In this document: positions 15,014-23,954 of the stretch, in pieces | Layout of the letters: each line of letters starts with the position of its first letter | Position numbering within the stretch: position 1 is the first letter of the stretch | Position numbers and translations under genes: made by a program | Assembly: GCF_017310035.1 (NCBI RefSeq) | Contig: NZ_CP022296.1 | Location: forward strand, 1,302,001-1,366,000 | Direction of reading: 5' to 3' | Source of the DNA: Nocardioides sp. S5 | GTDB lineage: Bacteria; Actinomycetota; Actinomycetes; Propionibacteriales; Nocardioidaceae | Length of the DNA: 64,000 nucleotides | The notes under the pieces: model-generated | What the model saw: the letters and a program-made list of their open reading frames with translations, nothing else | Database searches by the model: none | What the model was told of the DNA's origin: nothing

Positions 15014-18000
15014 CTACGCCCACCCTGCGCCAGCGGCTGACCGGGCTCCTCGCCACGGCCGCCGTCCTCGGCATCATCATCGGCCTGCCGGCCCTCTTCC
15101 TCGCGATCGGAGCCAACCCGATCCCCGACCAGGCGCCGAGCTGGGAGAGCATCAAGGACGCACTCCTCGCACCCGACGACGGCACCCTGGTCCTCGGCCT
15201 GTTCAAGGTGATCGGCTGGGCCGCGTGGGCCTTCATGACCCTCAGCCTGGTGGTGGAGACCATCGCCCGGCTCCGCAGGGTCGAGGCGCCCAAGCTGCCG
15301 GGGCTGGGTCGCCCGCAGGCCGCGGCCCACGGACTGATCGGACTCGCTGCCCTGCTGTTCATCGCAGCGCCGATCGCTGCGCAGGCCGCCAACGCCGGCC
15401 CCGCCGCCGCGTCCGCGCCGGCGGCGGTGGGCCATGTCCAGGCCGGGACCGTCGACCAGACGCCCGCCCAGCACGGCGTGAAGGTCGAGGCGAAGCAGGA
15501 ACGCGCGACGGTCGATCACTCGGTCAAGCCGGGGGAGAGCCTGTGGTCGATCGCTGAGGACCACTTCGGTGACGGCGCGCGCTACAAGGAGATCGCCGAG
15601 CTCAACCGCAACCTCCTCGGCTCCCGGCCCAGCTTCCTCGAGCCCGGCTGGGTGCTCAAGCTGCCAGCCCCGGCCGGCGGGGCGCCGGCGCACACCTACA
15701 CCGTGCAACCCAACGACACACTCAGCGACATCGCCCACGACGAGCTCGGCGACGCCGACCGGTGGCCGGAGATCTACAAGGCCTCCACCGGCATCACCCA
15801 GCCCGGCGGCGCCCACCTCGCCGACCCCGACGTGATCGACGTCGGCTGGAAGCTCAACATCCCCGGAGCCCAGACACCCGCCGGTCACGACGACCGGCAG
15901 CACCAGCCGCAGCCTCGCGAGGACAAGCCCGAGACCCCCGCCGAGCCCAGGACCGAGCAGCAGCCGATCGACCCGCCGGCCGAGGAGACTCCGCCGGTCC
16001 CGGAGACCGAGGCCCCGCAGACCGCCGCGCCCGAGGTCCCGCAGGCCGAGGAGCCGACGGCGCCGGCCGCCGACGTCGACCAGGTCGACGAAGCCGACGA
16101 CTCGATCCTCGAGGCGCCCTGGGTCCTCGCCGGTCTCACCGGCGGGGGCGTGCTGCTGTCCGGGGCACTGCTGATGGCGCTGCGGTCCCGTCGGCGCTCC
16201 GCCTTCCGGAACCGGCCGCCGGGTCGAGCGGTCGCCGCCCCGCCGCCCGAGCTGGCGCCGGTGGAGATGACGCTGAACGCGACCGGTGCTGCCGCGGCCG
16301 CCACCGTGGAGTTCGCCGACGAGGCCCTGCGGCGCCTCGCGGCCGCGGTCGGAGCCCAGGGCACCACGATGCCCCCGCTGGCGGCCGTCGAGCTCGCGAA
16401 GGGCAAGCTGACGCTGCACCTGAGCGCCCCGGCCGACGTCCCGGCTCCCTGGGTGGGCAGCCCCGACCAGACCCACTGGCACGTCAGCACGGACATCGCG
16501 GTGGAGGACCTCGGCCCCGACACCGGCAATGTCGAGCCGCCCTACCCGCTGCTGGCCACCATCGGCATGAGCGACACCGGCGAGACCTGGTTGCTGAACT
16601 GCGAGGAGCTCTCCACGCTGACCATCAGCGGCGACCCCACCTACGGCCGCGACTTCGCCCGCCACCTCGCCGCGCAGCTGGCCGTCAACCCGTGGTCGCG
16701 CCGCGTCCAGGTCGACTGCATCGGCGTGGCCGAGGAGACCGTCGCCATGGACGAGCGGATCACCTACTACCCGACCGGCGCGGCCGGGACGCCCGCGACC
16801 TCGGAGATCCTCGCCGCCGCGGTGACCACCGTCGACCGGGCGAAGCGACACGACACCGACGTGTCCACGGCCCGCACCGGCAGCGTCGACGACGACACCT
16901 GGCCCGCCAGGATGCTGCTCCTCGACGCCGCGGCCGGAGACCCCGACGACCTCGAGCAGCTGCTGCAGCTGGTCAACGACCACGTCGGACAGTCCGCGAC
17001 GTCCATCGTCGTTGCCGGCGAACGCCCGAACACGCCCGGCGCGGTGCTGCACATGACCAACACCGGTCGCGTCGTCCTCGAGCACGCCGGCCTCAACCTC
17101 ATCGCCGTCGGTCTCACCAGCGACGAGGCCAGCGGCTGCGCCCTGGTCTACGCCCAGAGCGAGACCCCTGAGTACGTCGACACGCCCGCGGACGAGACCG
17201 CCACCGACGGCTGGGAGGCCTACACCGACTCCTCCGGAGCCCTGCGCCGCCAGTACACCCTGCCCCGCAACACCTCCGAGGACGCCGTCGACGAGCCGCT
17301 GTCCTCCCTGCTCGAGGGCGAGGACGAGGAGTACATCCGCGAGAGCGCGATCGTGCAGGAGGACCTCGAAGCCCTGGCGCCGAAGGTCCCCGCCCACGTC
17401 CGCGCCGAGGTCGAGGAGAAGGACCCCACCCTCGACCAGGACATCGCCGACTGGTTCTCGCCCAACTGCCACCGCCCGCGCCTCACCCTGCTCGGCCCGG
17501 TTACCGCACGCACCCACGGCAAAGCACTCGCCAAGCGCAAGCCCTACTTCACCGAGCTCCTGGCGTTCCTCGCCCTGCACCGCAAGCACGGCGCCACCCG
17601 CGAGCAGATCCGCGAGGCCTTCTCAATCTCCGACGGCAAGGTGCGCGACTACACCAACATCGTCCGCGACTGGCTCGGTCCTAACCCCCGCACCGGCGAG
17701 GACCACCTGCCCTACGCGGACAAGGCGCCGGCTGCCAAGCTCACCGGGGTCAACGTCTACCAGGTCGACGACGGCCTGCTCGTTGACCTGGACCTGTTCA
17801 TCCGCCTCCGCAAGCGCGGGCAGAGTCGAGGCGGCGCCGAGGGTGTCGCCGACCTCTGCGCTGCGCTCGAGCTCGTCGGGGAGGCCCAGCCGTTCAGCCA
17901 GCTGCGCGAGGAAGGGTGGGCATGGCTCGCCAACGAGCCTGACCGCATCGACCTCATGGCGGGCGGGTGGATCGCCGACGTCGCCCTCATCGTCGTCACC

Positions 18001-18249
18001 GAGGCGCTCGCGGCCGGCGACCTGGTCAAGGCCCGCTCCGCCGCCTACGTCGCCAGCCGCGCCGACCCCGACGGCGAGAGCACCCGACTGTGCCTCGCCC
18101 ACGTCATGAAGGCCGAGGGCGACCAGCTCGAGGCCGACCGGATCCTGCGCGAAGAGATCTGCAACCGGTCCGACGACGGCGACGCACCCATGGAATTGTC
18201 GGAGCGCACAAAGACCATCATCCGTACACACGGCTGGCTCGCGAGCTGA
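15010..18249 (+). CDS. Membrane protein with two LysM domains and a C-terminal BTAD regulator domain
   Basis: 1,079 residues. In order: two membrane segments (about 10-34 and 55-80) and a third (about 105-128); LysM 1 (about 168-218, DHSVKPGESLWSIAEDHFG); LysM 2 (about 226-285, YTVQPNDTLSDIAHDELG); a long acidic proline-rich linker; a membrane segment (about 372-392); a large cytoplasmic part; and a winged-helix plus BTAD-type end (about 820-1075). LysM binds peptidoglycan, BTAD is found in SARP regulators. The protein may link cell-wall contact to transcription or to the Tad machine. Such proteins accompany Tad loci in actinobacteria. Confidence 0.8.
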   Translation: MTTPTLRQRLTGLLATAAVLGIIIGLPALFLAIGANPIPDQAPSWESIKDALLAPDDGTLVLGLFKVIGWAAWAFMTLSLVVETIARLRRVEAPKLPGLGRPQAAAHGLIGLAALLFIAAPIAAQAANAGPAAASAPAAVGHVQAGTVDQTPAQHGVKVEAKQERATVDHSVKPGESLWSIAEDHFGDGARYKEIAELNRNLLGSRPSFLEPGWVLKLPAPAGGAPAHTYTVQPNDTLSDIAHDELGDADRWPEIYKASTGITQPGGAHLADPDVIDVGWKLNIPGAQTPAGHDDRQHQPQPREDKPETPAEPRTEQQPIDPPAEETPPVPETEAPQTAAPEVPQAEEPTAPAADVDQVDEADDSILEAPWVLAGLTGGGVLLSGALLMALRSRRRSAFRNRPPGRAVAAPPPELAPVEMTLNATGAAAAATVEFADEALRRLAAAVGAQGTTMPPLAAVELAKGKLTLHLSAPADVPAPWVGSPDQTHWHVSTDIAVEDLGPDTGNVEPPYPLLATIGMSDTGETWLLNCEELSTLTISGDPTYGRDFARHLAAQLAVNPWSRRVQVDCIGVAEETVAMDERITYYPTGAAGTPATSEILAAAVTTVDRAKRHDTDVSTARTGSVDDDTWPARMLLLDAAAGDPDDLEQLLQLVNDHVGQSATSIVVAGERPNTPGAVLHMTNTGRVVLEHAGLNLIAVGLTSDEASGCALVYAQSETPEYVDTPADETATDGWEAYTDSSGALRRQYTLPRNTSEDAVDEPLSSLLEGEDEEYIRESAIVQEDLEALAPKVPAHVRAEVEEKDPTLDQDIADWFSPNCHRPRLTLLGPVTARTHGKALAKRKPYFTELLAFLALHRKHGATREQIREAFSISDGKVRDYTNIVRDWLGPNPRTGEDHLPYADKAPAAKLTGVNVYQVDDGLLVDLDLFIRLRKRGQSRGGAEGVADLCAALELVGEAQPFSQLREEGWAWLANEPDRIDLMAGGWIADVALIVVTEALAAGDLVKARSAAYVASRADPDGESTRLCLAHVMKAEGDQLEADRILREEICNRSDDGDAPMELSERTKTIIRTHGWLAS

Positions 18250-18271
18250 CTCGGGAAGGGAGCACCAGCAC

Positions 18272-18547
18272 ATGACAACGTTCGACCAGGAACTCACCGG
18301 CCGATACGTCGCGGCCGGCGGCGACCGCCCCGACCTCGACGCCCGCCGCCTCGCGCGGGCTGTGTTCGTGCGCGACACCATCCGCACGCTCTACAACGCC
18401 GACAAGAAGTTCGGGATCGACCCCGCCGACAATGGCTCGCTGGCCGAGCTCGTCGACGCAGCCGAAGAACACCTCGAGCACATCGCCGACGACGTCGGCC
18501 AGCGGTCAGTCATGGCGTCGCCCACCACAGGAGGAGACACCCCATGA
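18272..18547 (+). CDS. Small helical protein of unknown function
   Basis: 91 residues, soluble and helical (ARRLARAVFVRDTIRTLYNA, LVDAAEEHLEHIADDV). GGGAG lies about 13 bases ahead. It is between the LysM-BTAD gene and the lipoprotein gene, overlapping the latter by four bases, so it belongs to the end of the Tad operon. Confidence 0.6.
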   Translation: MTTFDQELTGRYVAAGGDRPDLDARRLARAVFVRDTIRTLYNADKKFGIDPADNGSLAELVDAAEEHLEHIADDVGQRSVMASPTTGGDTP

Positions 18548-19104
18548 GGAAACACCACTCCGCACTCGGGGGAGTGGCCCTCGCCCTCGCCCTGACTCTC
18601 ACGGGCTGCGGCGGCGACGACACCGAGCCCACGGTCCAGGAGACCCCGACCCAGTCACCCTCGCCGACACCCACCAGCACGCCGACTCCGAAGACACCGG
18701 AGGAGAAGGCGGCGGCCCAGTTGACGAAGTACCTCAAGGCGCGCGACGACTTCTATCGTGCCGTCACGATCGACTTCAAGCGCCTCAACCCGGTGGCAAC
18801 AGGGGACGAGTTCCTCCAGATCCAAGAGGCTGTTGTCACCCTCAAGAGGTACGACATCAAGGTCACGGGGGAGTACGTGCACACTCTCGCCGAGCCGCGT
18901 CGCCGGTCGGACTCGACGATCCTCATCACCGACTGTGAGGACCGAACGAACGTGGAGCGCAAGAAAGACGGCAAGCAGATCAAGCAGACCGATCCGAACG
19001 GCGATCCGCTGCGTAACCCTGTCCCGGTTGAGTACACGGTCGTTCGTGACAAGGGCGCGTGGAAGGTGTCCAACTCCGATATCAAGTGGGATCAGTCATG
19101 CTGA
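18544..19104 (+). CDS. Lipoprotein of unknown function
   Basis: 186 residues. A signal peptide ends with a lipobox LTGC (cysteine about 21), followed by a proline/threonine-rich tether (about 28-55) and a compact domain (about 60-186) with one internal cysteine (ITDCEDR) and a terminal SC. Resembles small NTF2-like lipoproteins of actinobacteria. Probably outer-face partner of the pilus genes. Confidence 0.7.
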   Translation: MRKHHSALGGVALALALTLTGCGGDDTEPTVQETPTQSPSPTPTSTPTPKTPEEKAAAQLTKYLKARDDFYRAVTIDFKRLNPVATGDEFLQIQEAVVTLKRYDIKVTGEYVHTLAEPRRRSDSTILITDCEDRTNVERKKDGKQIKQTDPNGDPLRNPVPVEYTVVRDKGAWKVSNSDIKWDQSC

Positions 19105-20003
19105 GGCGCATTCTCGCGCTCGTGCTGGCGGTTCCTGCGGCGCTCGTTGTGGTCGTCCTTACGGCCACGAGCGCGAGTGCCGATTGCCAGGAGGTCTACA
19201 ACCCGGAGACGGGCGAATTCGAGATCGACTGCTCGGATGGGGGTGGCAACGGCGGTGGCGGTGGCGGCACCGGCGGCGGCTCCTCGACGTGCAACTACAA
19301 CGGGAGAGAGATTCCGTGCACCGGCCCTGGCGGGTCGGTGTGGAGCAGCCTGCATGAGTGCTGGATCGGTCCTTCTGCTGAGGAGATGGGCGAGGATCTA
19401 GTGCCGCCGGATGGCCAGACGAAGGAAGACGGCGCCTGGCACGTCTGCTACTTCCCGCCGCCCGGATCGTCCTGGGAGTACACGTGGGTGCAGACCGGCG
19501 AAGAAGTCAGAATCGATCCCGTGGTGCTCGCTCAGCGCGCGATCGCCTCGATGGACCTGGACCCGATCCAGATCGGCATCGTCCCGGAGTCCGGTCCGAA
19601 CCGGGTTGGACTGGTGGGGCTGCCGGTGTGGATGTGGGTCGACAGCCCGACGGACGACACGTTCGGCCCGATCACTGCATCGGCCAGCGAGGGGTCGGTG
19701 TCGGTCAGTGCCACCGCCAGCGTCTCCAGCATCGTCTGGGACATGGGCGAAGGGACCACGGTGACCTGCACAGGCAAGGGCACCCCGTACGCCGACCACT
19801 ACGGCAAGAAGGACTCGCCGACGTGTGGGCACCGCTACGAGAAGATGTCGACGGACCAGCCCGACGGGGCCTATCAGGTCACCGCCACGAGCCACTGGGT
19901 CGTCGAGTGGACCGGCGGCGGGCAGTCCGGAACCATCGAGTTCGACCTGACCACCGACGCGCTTCCGATCCGAATCGGTGAGGCCCAGGTGCTGACCCAG
20001 TGA
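19098..20003 (+). CDS. Secreted protein of unknown function at the end of the Tad operon
   Basis: 301 residues from ATG 19098, overlapping the lipoprotein gene by seven bases. A signal peptide (about 1-30, cut near ASA-DC) is followed by a glycine run (about 50-70), then a beta-rich domain with several cysteines (DCSDGG, STCNYN, PCTGPG, VTCTGK, PTCGHR) likely paired by disulphides. No catalytic motif seen. Surface or pilus-associated role by context only. Confidence 0.65.
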   Translation: MLRRILALVLAVPAALVVVVLTATSASADCQEVYNPETGEFEIDCSDGGGNGGGGGGTGGGSSTCNYNGREIPCTGPGGSVWSSLHECWIGPSAEEMGEDLVPPDGQTKEDGAWHVCYFPPPGSSWEYTWVQTGEEVRIDPVVLAQRAIASMDLDPIQIGIVPESGPNRVGLVGLPVWMWVDSPTDDTFGPITASASEGSVSVSATASVSSIVWDMGEGTTVTCTGKGTPYADHYGKKDSPTCGHRYEKMSTDQPDGAYQVTATSHWVVEWTGGGQSGTIEFDLTTDALPIRIGEAQVLTQ

Positions 20004-20034
20004 GCGGTCGGTAGCCACTCAGCGACCACAGGAG

Positions 20035-20070
20035 ACAGGTCCCCGTCCTCGGAGCAGGACGGGGACCTGT
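20035..20070 (+). terminator. Strong hairpin terminator after the Tad operon
   Basis: A perfect 15-bp stem, ACAGGTCCCCGTCCT against AGGACGGGGACCTGT, with a six-base loop (CGGAGC), followed by TCTCGTTCT. It starts 32 bases after the last Tad-operon stop. Confidence 0.85.
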
Positions 20071-20148
20071 TCTCGTTCTAACGGCCTCGGGTCGAGCCCG
20101 GCCGGGCGCGAGCATCCGGCCTGCGCGGGCCACCTGTTGCGAAGGGGA

Positions 20149-20180
20149 AAGCCCCAGGCGTCTCGGGTCACCTGGGGCTT
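20149..20180. terminator. Second hairpin
   Basis: AAGCCCCAGG against CCTGGGGCTT, 10-bp perfect stem with a 12-base loop and no T-tract. It may be a backup terminator or act on leftward transcripts. Between this hairpin and 20463 there is no gene, only G/C-rich sequence and a purine run (AAGAAGAAGAAAAAGAAG near 20320). Confidence 0.5.
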
Positions 20181-20344
20181 CGGCGCCTAGTAGAGCACGG
20201 CCGATCGAGCAGCGCAGGAGAACCAGGGAACCCACTCCGGCCGGGCCGGGGGAGCTGCGCCGGCGCCGGCCCGGAGCCGCGTCGACTGCCGTCCGGGGCT
20301 GCTCGACCGCGCATAAGAAGAAGAAAAAGAAGTGTTGAGATGCA

Positions 20345-20388
20345 GGAAAGGTTGGCGGACCACACGCGGGAGAGATTGGCGGAACCGT
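20345..20388 (+). repeat. Repeat AGGTTGGCGG, left copy
   Basis: GGAAAGGTTGGCGGACC followed 20 bases on by GATTGGCGGAACC, so the core TTGGCGGA occurs twice. A related copy at 24526-24563 (GGAAGGTTGGCGGGACC ... CCTTGGC) lies in the same direction 4.2 kb away. The pair brackets the first part of the cargo block. Confidence 0.35.
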
Positions 20389-20463
20389 CCACATCGAGGA
20401 TCTCCTTCAAAGTAGCCGCTTGCCTCTCCGATGAGGTGGAGTCCCCTCGGGCAGGATGTGCAC

Positions 20464-21501
20464 GTGTCGCCTGATGCCGAGGATCTGACGGGTTGCGAGC
20501 TGTCACGCCGGTTCTACGACGCGGTGGTCGCCCCGCTACTGCTCAGCCACTGGCCCGGCCTGCCGCATGCTGCAGCGCGTATTGGCGCGGGGTCGGAGGT
20601 TCTCGGGCTCGATGACGAGATGTCGCGCGACCACGACTGGGGACTGCGCCTCAACGTGCTAGTGGCGCAGGATCTGTGCCGCCCCGTTCAAGCTCTCCTA
20701 GACGAGCAACTCCCCGAGACCTACGCCGGACTCCCGGTCGCGTTCGCCTACACCGGCTCCAGCGAGGTGCGCCATCGCGTGGAGGTGGACACGCCATCAG
20801 ACTTCGCCAGGTCCCGCCTCGGGATCGACCCGCGGCCGGCCCCCACGACGTCCGACTGGCTCAGCTTTACCGGGCAGGCTGTCCTCGAGGTCACCGCCGG
20901 GCCCGTGTTCACCGACACCGATGGGGCTCTCACCGAGATCCGAGCAGCGCTCGAGTGGTATCCGGACGACCTGTGGCGCTACATCGTTGCGTGCGACTGG
21001 ATGCGGCTCGACCAAGAGATGCCGCTGATGAGCCGGGCGGGCGATCGCGGCGACGACCTGGGATCGCGAGTGATCGCTGCCCGGCTGGTCGACGTGGCCA
21101 TGCATCTGGGCTTCATGCTCGAGCGCCAGTGGCCGCCGTACGCCAAGTGGCGGGGCACGGCGTTCCTGCGGCTACCTCGTGCTTCCGCTGCGCACGGCGA
21201 ACTGGCGGCGGTGCTCCAGGCCACGACCTGGCAGCAGCGACAAATGAACTTGGCCCGAGCCCTCGATGTGCTCGCGTCTGTCCAGGGCGCGGCTGGCCTG
21301 CCCAGCCCGGAACCAGCAACCATCGGCTTCTGGGAGCGCCCCTACCTACACACGAATCAGGAACTCGTCGACGACGTGCTCGATGGGATCTCCGATGAGT
21401 CGGTGCGAACGCTCCCGATCGGCCTCGGGTCGATCGAACAACGAACAAGCAACGTCGACCTGCTTGTGGACTCCCACCGCCGGCGGTCCCACATCCACTG
21501 A
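20464..21501 (+). CDS. DUF4037-type predicted nucleotidyltransferase
   Basis: About 345 residues from GTG 20464 (in-frame ATG 20431 has no ribosome site). The N-terminal part (about 10-110) has the DUF4037 pattern: RRFYDAVVAPLL, then DDEMSRDHDWGLRL, where the aspartates of a polymerase-beta-like nucleotidyltransferase are expected. The C-terminal half is helical. Such proteins are thought to transfer a nucleotide to a small molecule or protein; the substrate is unknown. First gene of the cargo block after the Tad terminators. Confidence 0.7.
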   Translation: MSPDAEDLTGCELSRRFYDAVVAPLLLSHWPGLPHAAARIGAGSEVLGLDDEMSRDHDWGLRLNVLVAQDLCRPVQALLDEQLPETYAGLPVAFAYTGSSEVRHRVEVDTPSDFARSRLGIDPRPAPTTSDWLSFTGQAVLEVTAGPVFTDTDGALTEIRAALEWYPDDLWRYIVACDWMRLDQEMPLMSRAGDRGDDLGSRVIAARLVDVAMHLGFMLERQWPPYAKWRGTAFLRLPRASAAHGELAAVLQATTWQQRQMNLARALDVLASVQGAAGLPSPEPATIGFWERPYLHTNQELVDDVLDGISDESVRTLPIGLGSIEQRTSNVDLLVDSHRRRSHIH

Positions 21502-21556
21502 GCGTGGTCAACCGAAGTGGACACCTCACGGTTCGCCGGAGCACTACGGTCGAGCC

Positions 21557-21640
21557 ATGCTGACCGCTGGCGTCGACCTCACCGCGGACCAGAAGAAGAC
21601 CGGCATCGCCTTCTTCGCCAGCCGACATGCAGGAGGATGA
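21557..21640 (+). pseudogene. N-terminal fragment of a DUF429-like nuclease
   Basis: 27 residues, MLTAGVDLTADQKKTGIAFF then ASRHAGG and stop. The opening matches the first beta strand of DUF429 proteins (RNase H-like fold, typically GVDLAAEPKRTG). The rest of that domain is missing, so this is a stub left by a deletion. A TACGGT hexamer 7 bases before the ATG suggests a leaderless promoter. Confidence 0.45.
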
Positions 21641-21643
21641 GTC

Positions 21644-21838
21644 ATGAGCACCAACGACCAGAACGCCAAGGACACGAGTGCGGACTCGTTGGACGGCCTC
21701 GATGAGATAGCCGAGGAACTTGGCTTCCCCGAGCGCGCGTCAGGCTGGCCCGACGTGGGCTCGCGGGAGAATTTACCGAGTCCACCGAGGCACACCCGGC
21801 AGGGTGCAGGCCCCAATCAGGGCGCGCGCGAGGGCTAA
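21644..21838 (+). CDS. Small acidic protein, possibly a gene remnant
   Basis: 64 residues with a good GGAGGA ribosome site nine bases ahead of the ATG. The first 40 residues are acidic and helical (DSLDGLDEIAEELGFPERAS), after which the sequence becomes polar and proline-rich, as if cut off. Unknown. Confidence 0.35.
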   Translation: MSTNDQNAKDTSADSLDGLDEIAEELGFPERASGWPDVGSRENLPSPPRHTRQGAGPNQGAREG

Positions 21839-21894
21839 TGCCCCACGGGTCGGCCGTGGACCGGGCGGTCCGGTTCGCCGGCCGGAGGTGTGGC

Positions 21895-23415
21895 TCACAC
21901 GGTGGAGGCAGAGGGCTTGTTGTCCGCTCGAGCGTCGACGACGACCACTGACTCCGCCGCGGGGCCATGGTCGATACCGAGTTGGCGGAGTACCCGAGAC
22001 GTCTTGGCGACGTCGGCGGCGGTGTAGCAGATGACTACCTTCACCGAGTTCTTGGTCTGATTCGCCTTCTCGTAGATCGCGACCTGGTTCTTGAGATTGC
22101 GGGTCAGGCTGCTGCTCTTGGCGAGTTTGAACTCGATCAGGGACTTGTCGTGTGCGCCGGCGCTGAGCTTGAAGTCGACCGGCCCGCGGCCGTTGTTCGG
22201 CTCCCGGTTCACGTCGAACCGGCTTGGCTGGAGCAGCAGCCCGAAGAACGCCTGGACCTCGGCCTCGCTCGCGAACGGCTTGCCGTCGCCGCGGTTGATG
22301 ACCTTGTAGCCGTCCATGTCCTCGACGTACCGCTTGAACGTCGCGACGGCCTGCCGGGCCTCGTCGTACGAGGTCCACGGCTTCCGGAACAGGTCGGTCT
22401 TTTCCGCCAGGTCCTTGGCTGCGGCCTTGACCTGGGTCACCAGCACTCGCTGGGTGTCCTCGGTCTTGGAAAGGCTGGCCGCCTTGGCCTGCTCGCGGGT
22501 GTCTTCCTTGAGTTTGATGTAGTAGTCGATCAGCTCCGGGAAGTGCCTGATCGTGCGGGCCTTTGCCGCAGCGACCTCCTTCGCCGACGGGTTCCGGCTC
22601 AACTGCTTCTTGAAGTAGTTGTTGACCAGGGCGCGCTGCTGGTTGTCATCGATGGCCGTGGGCAGTCGGTCGAAGCTGTGGAGCATGTCGTCCTTGTTGA
22701 TCCAGGTGTCGTCCTTGGTCAGCAGGTCGATGGGGGTCAAGAGGACGTATTGGCCGTCGAGCTCGGGGAGGCTGTAGGGGCGTGCGGCCCACGTCTCGGT
22801 GTTGTAGTTGAAGACGGCGCGGCCGACGTTGAACTTCTGGCGCTGCTCGGGCCGGAGGTGCTCGAGGGCGAACTCCTCGGTGTACCTGAGCAGGAAGTGC
22901 TTGATGAGGTTCGTCGTGAAGTCGCTGATGCTGTCCTTGCCGACCCGGTCACGGATGAGCGCTAGCTTCTCGAGGTGACTGGATTCGGTGACTGTCTCCT
23001 CGCCGAAGTTCTCCAGCAGGCTGCCGAGCGCGCTGTGCAGTGACCGGGCAAACGCGGGGCCGAGCCCGTGGCCGCGGTTGCCGTCGGCGGTGAACCCGAG
23101 CCAGTTCTGCTCGACCTCCTTGAACCGATACCAGTTGTCGATGAGCTTAGGGTCAAGGTCCTCGGTGGCCTTGGACTTCAGGAACCGCAGATACTCGATG
23201 ATCTGGTCGTGGAGCGCCCGGTACTCCTCGTTCTCGCTGTTGAACAGCAGGAACGGGTCGATGAACAAGGGCATGTCGGTGACGACGGAGATGTCGAAGG
23301 CGCCGTACTTCTCGAGCGTCTGGGGGTCGACCTCGAACCGGTCCGAGAAGTAGATCCCGGCCGGGTCCGGCTCCCAGTCGGTGGGGCCTGCATCGGGTGC
23401 GGTCTCGGCGCTCAT
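21895..23415 (-). CDS. Predicted stand-alone PD-(D/E)XK nuclease
   Basis: 506 residues, ATG 23415 with AGGGGA ahead. The N-terminal 380 residues are mixed and unannotated (YFSDRFEVDPQTLEKYGAFD; DMPLFIDPFLLFNS). The C-terminal domain (about 375-490) has a nuclease signature: GPVDFKLS (aspartate, about 411) and LIEFKLAKS (E-x-K, about 427), followed by a helix with N and Q. Flanking genes are other nuclease-like proteins, so an anti-phage role is likely by context. Its own promoter must be in 23416-23954, since the next gene on that side points the other way. Confidence 0.6.
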   Translation of the reverse strand: MSAETAPDAGPTDWEPDPAGIYFSDRFEVDPQTLEKYGAFDISVVTDMPLFIDPFLLFNSENEEYRALHDQIIEYLRFLKSKATEDLDPKLIDNWYRFKEVEQNWLGFTADGNRGHGLGPAFARSLHSALGSLLENFGEETVTESSHLEKLALIRDRVGKDSISDFTTNLIKHFLLRYTEEFALEHLRPEQRQKFNVGRAVFNYNTETWAARPYSLPELDGQYVLLTPIDLLTKDDTWINKDDMLHSFDRLPTAIDDNQQRALVNNYFKKQLSRNPSAKEVAAAKARTIRHFPELIDYYIKLKEDTREQAKAASLSKTEDTQRVLVTQVKAAAKDLAEKTDLFRKPWTSYDEARQAVATFKRYVEDMDGYKVINRGDGKPFASEAEVQAFFGLLLQPSRFDVNREPNNGRGPVDFKLSAGAHDKSLIEFKLAKSSSLTRNLKNQVAIYEKANQTKNSVKVVICYTAADVAKTSRVLRQLGIDHGPAAESVVVVDARADNKPSASTV

Positions 23416-23954
23416 TGATTTCCCCTGCCTGCTGTGCCTCGACCGTACTTGCTCCCACCGCCGGCTTCAGTAGCTTCGAGTCGCACTGGCAGCCGAACTT
23501 CTGTCATGGAAGACGTAGTCATTCAGCCTGCGGCACAGAGCGAGCTGGCCCCAGCGACGAGCACAACGGGCTGTTCGTCCTGGAGCAGCCGCACCTCCGC
23601 TCGCCGAACTCAAAGTCGACTCGACCAGTAGATCTTGAGCATTCTTTCGTTTGCTCGAGATTCGCTGCATCTGGCGCGAAGATTCGCGGCGCGCAGTACA
23701 AATTGCCCAACGATCACGGCGGCGCTGTGCAACTTCGCGCTCCATGGTGCGCCTCGGAGATGGCGTCGGGTTGCTCGACAAAAGTGGCGAGATGCAGCGA
23801 AGATTGCGCTGCTGTCCGCGCTGAACATGGTGCGGATGCGCCTTCGGGTGATCAGCGTGCAATGTTCCGTGTTCCGAGAGCCGTCTGTCGCGGCGCTCGG
23901 GGCAGCGTCTCCTGAGGCAGCACAGCGGCGGCGGGCGGTGGCACGCTAGGCGTC
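23416..23954. other. Gene-free interval with repeated motifs
   Basis: No reading frame here looks coding on either strand and base composition is less GC-rich than its neighbours. TTCGCTGCATCT occurs at 23661-23672 and, inverted, at 23790-23801; a third copy is at 31709-31720, also gene-free. TTGCTCGA (23651, 23771) and GCGAAGATT (23676, 23797) repeat directly with 120-121 base spacing. It may be a non-coding RNA, a control region or a remnant. Confidence 0.4.

Noticed and set aside
14911..17589. 892-codon open frame on the minus strand opposite the LysM-BTAD gene
   Set aside because: It mirrors a real gene, with G/R/V-rich low-complexity sequence and no domain.
20318..20336. Purine run AAGAAGAAGAAAAAGAAG
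   Set aside because: Simple low-complexity stretch with no associated structure or gene.
23397..23949. Several overlapping short frames in the 23.4-23.95 kb gap
   Set aside because: Codon use is poor in all six frames and none has a ribosome site; treated as gene-free.
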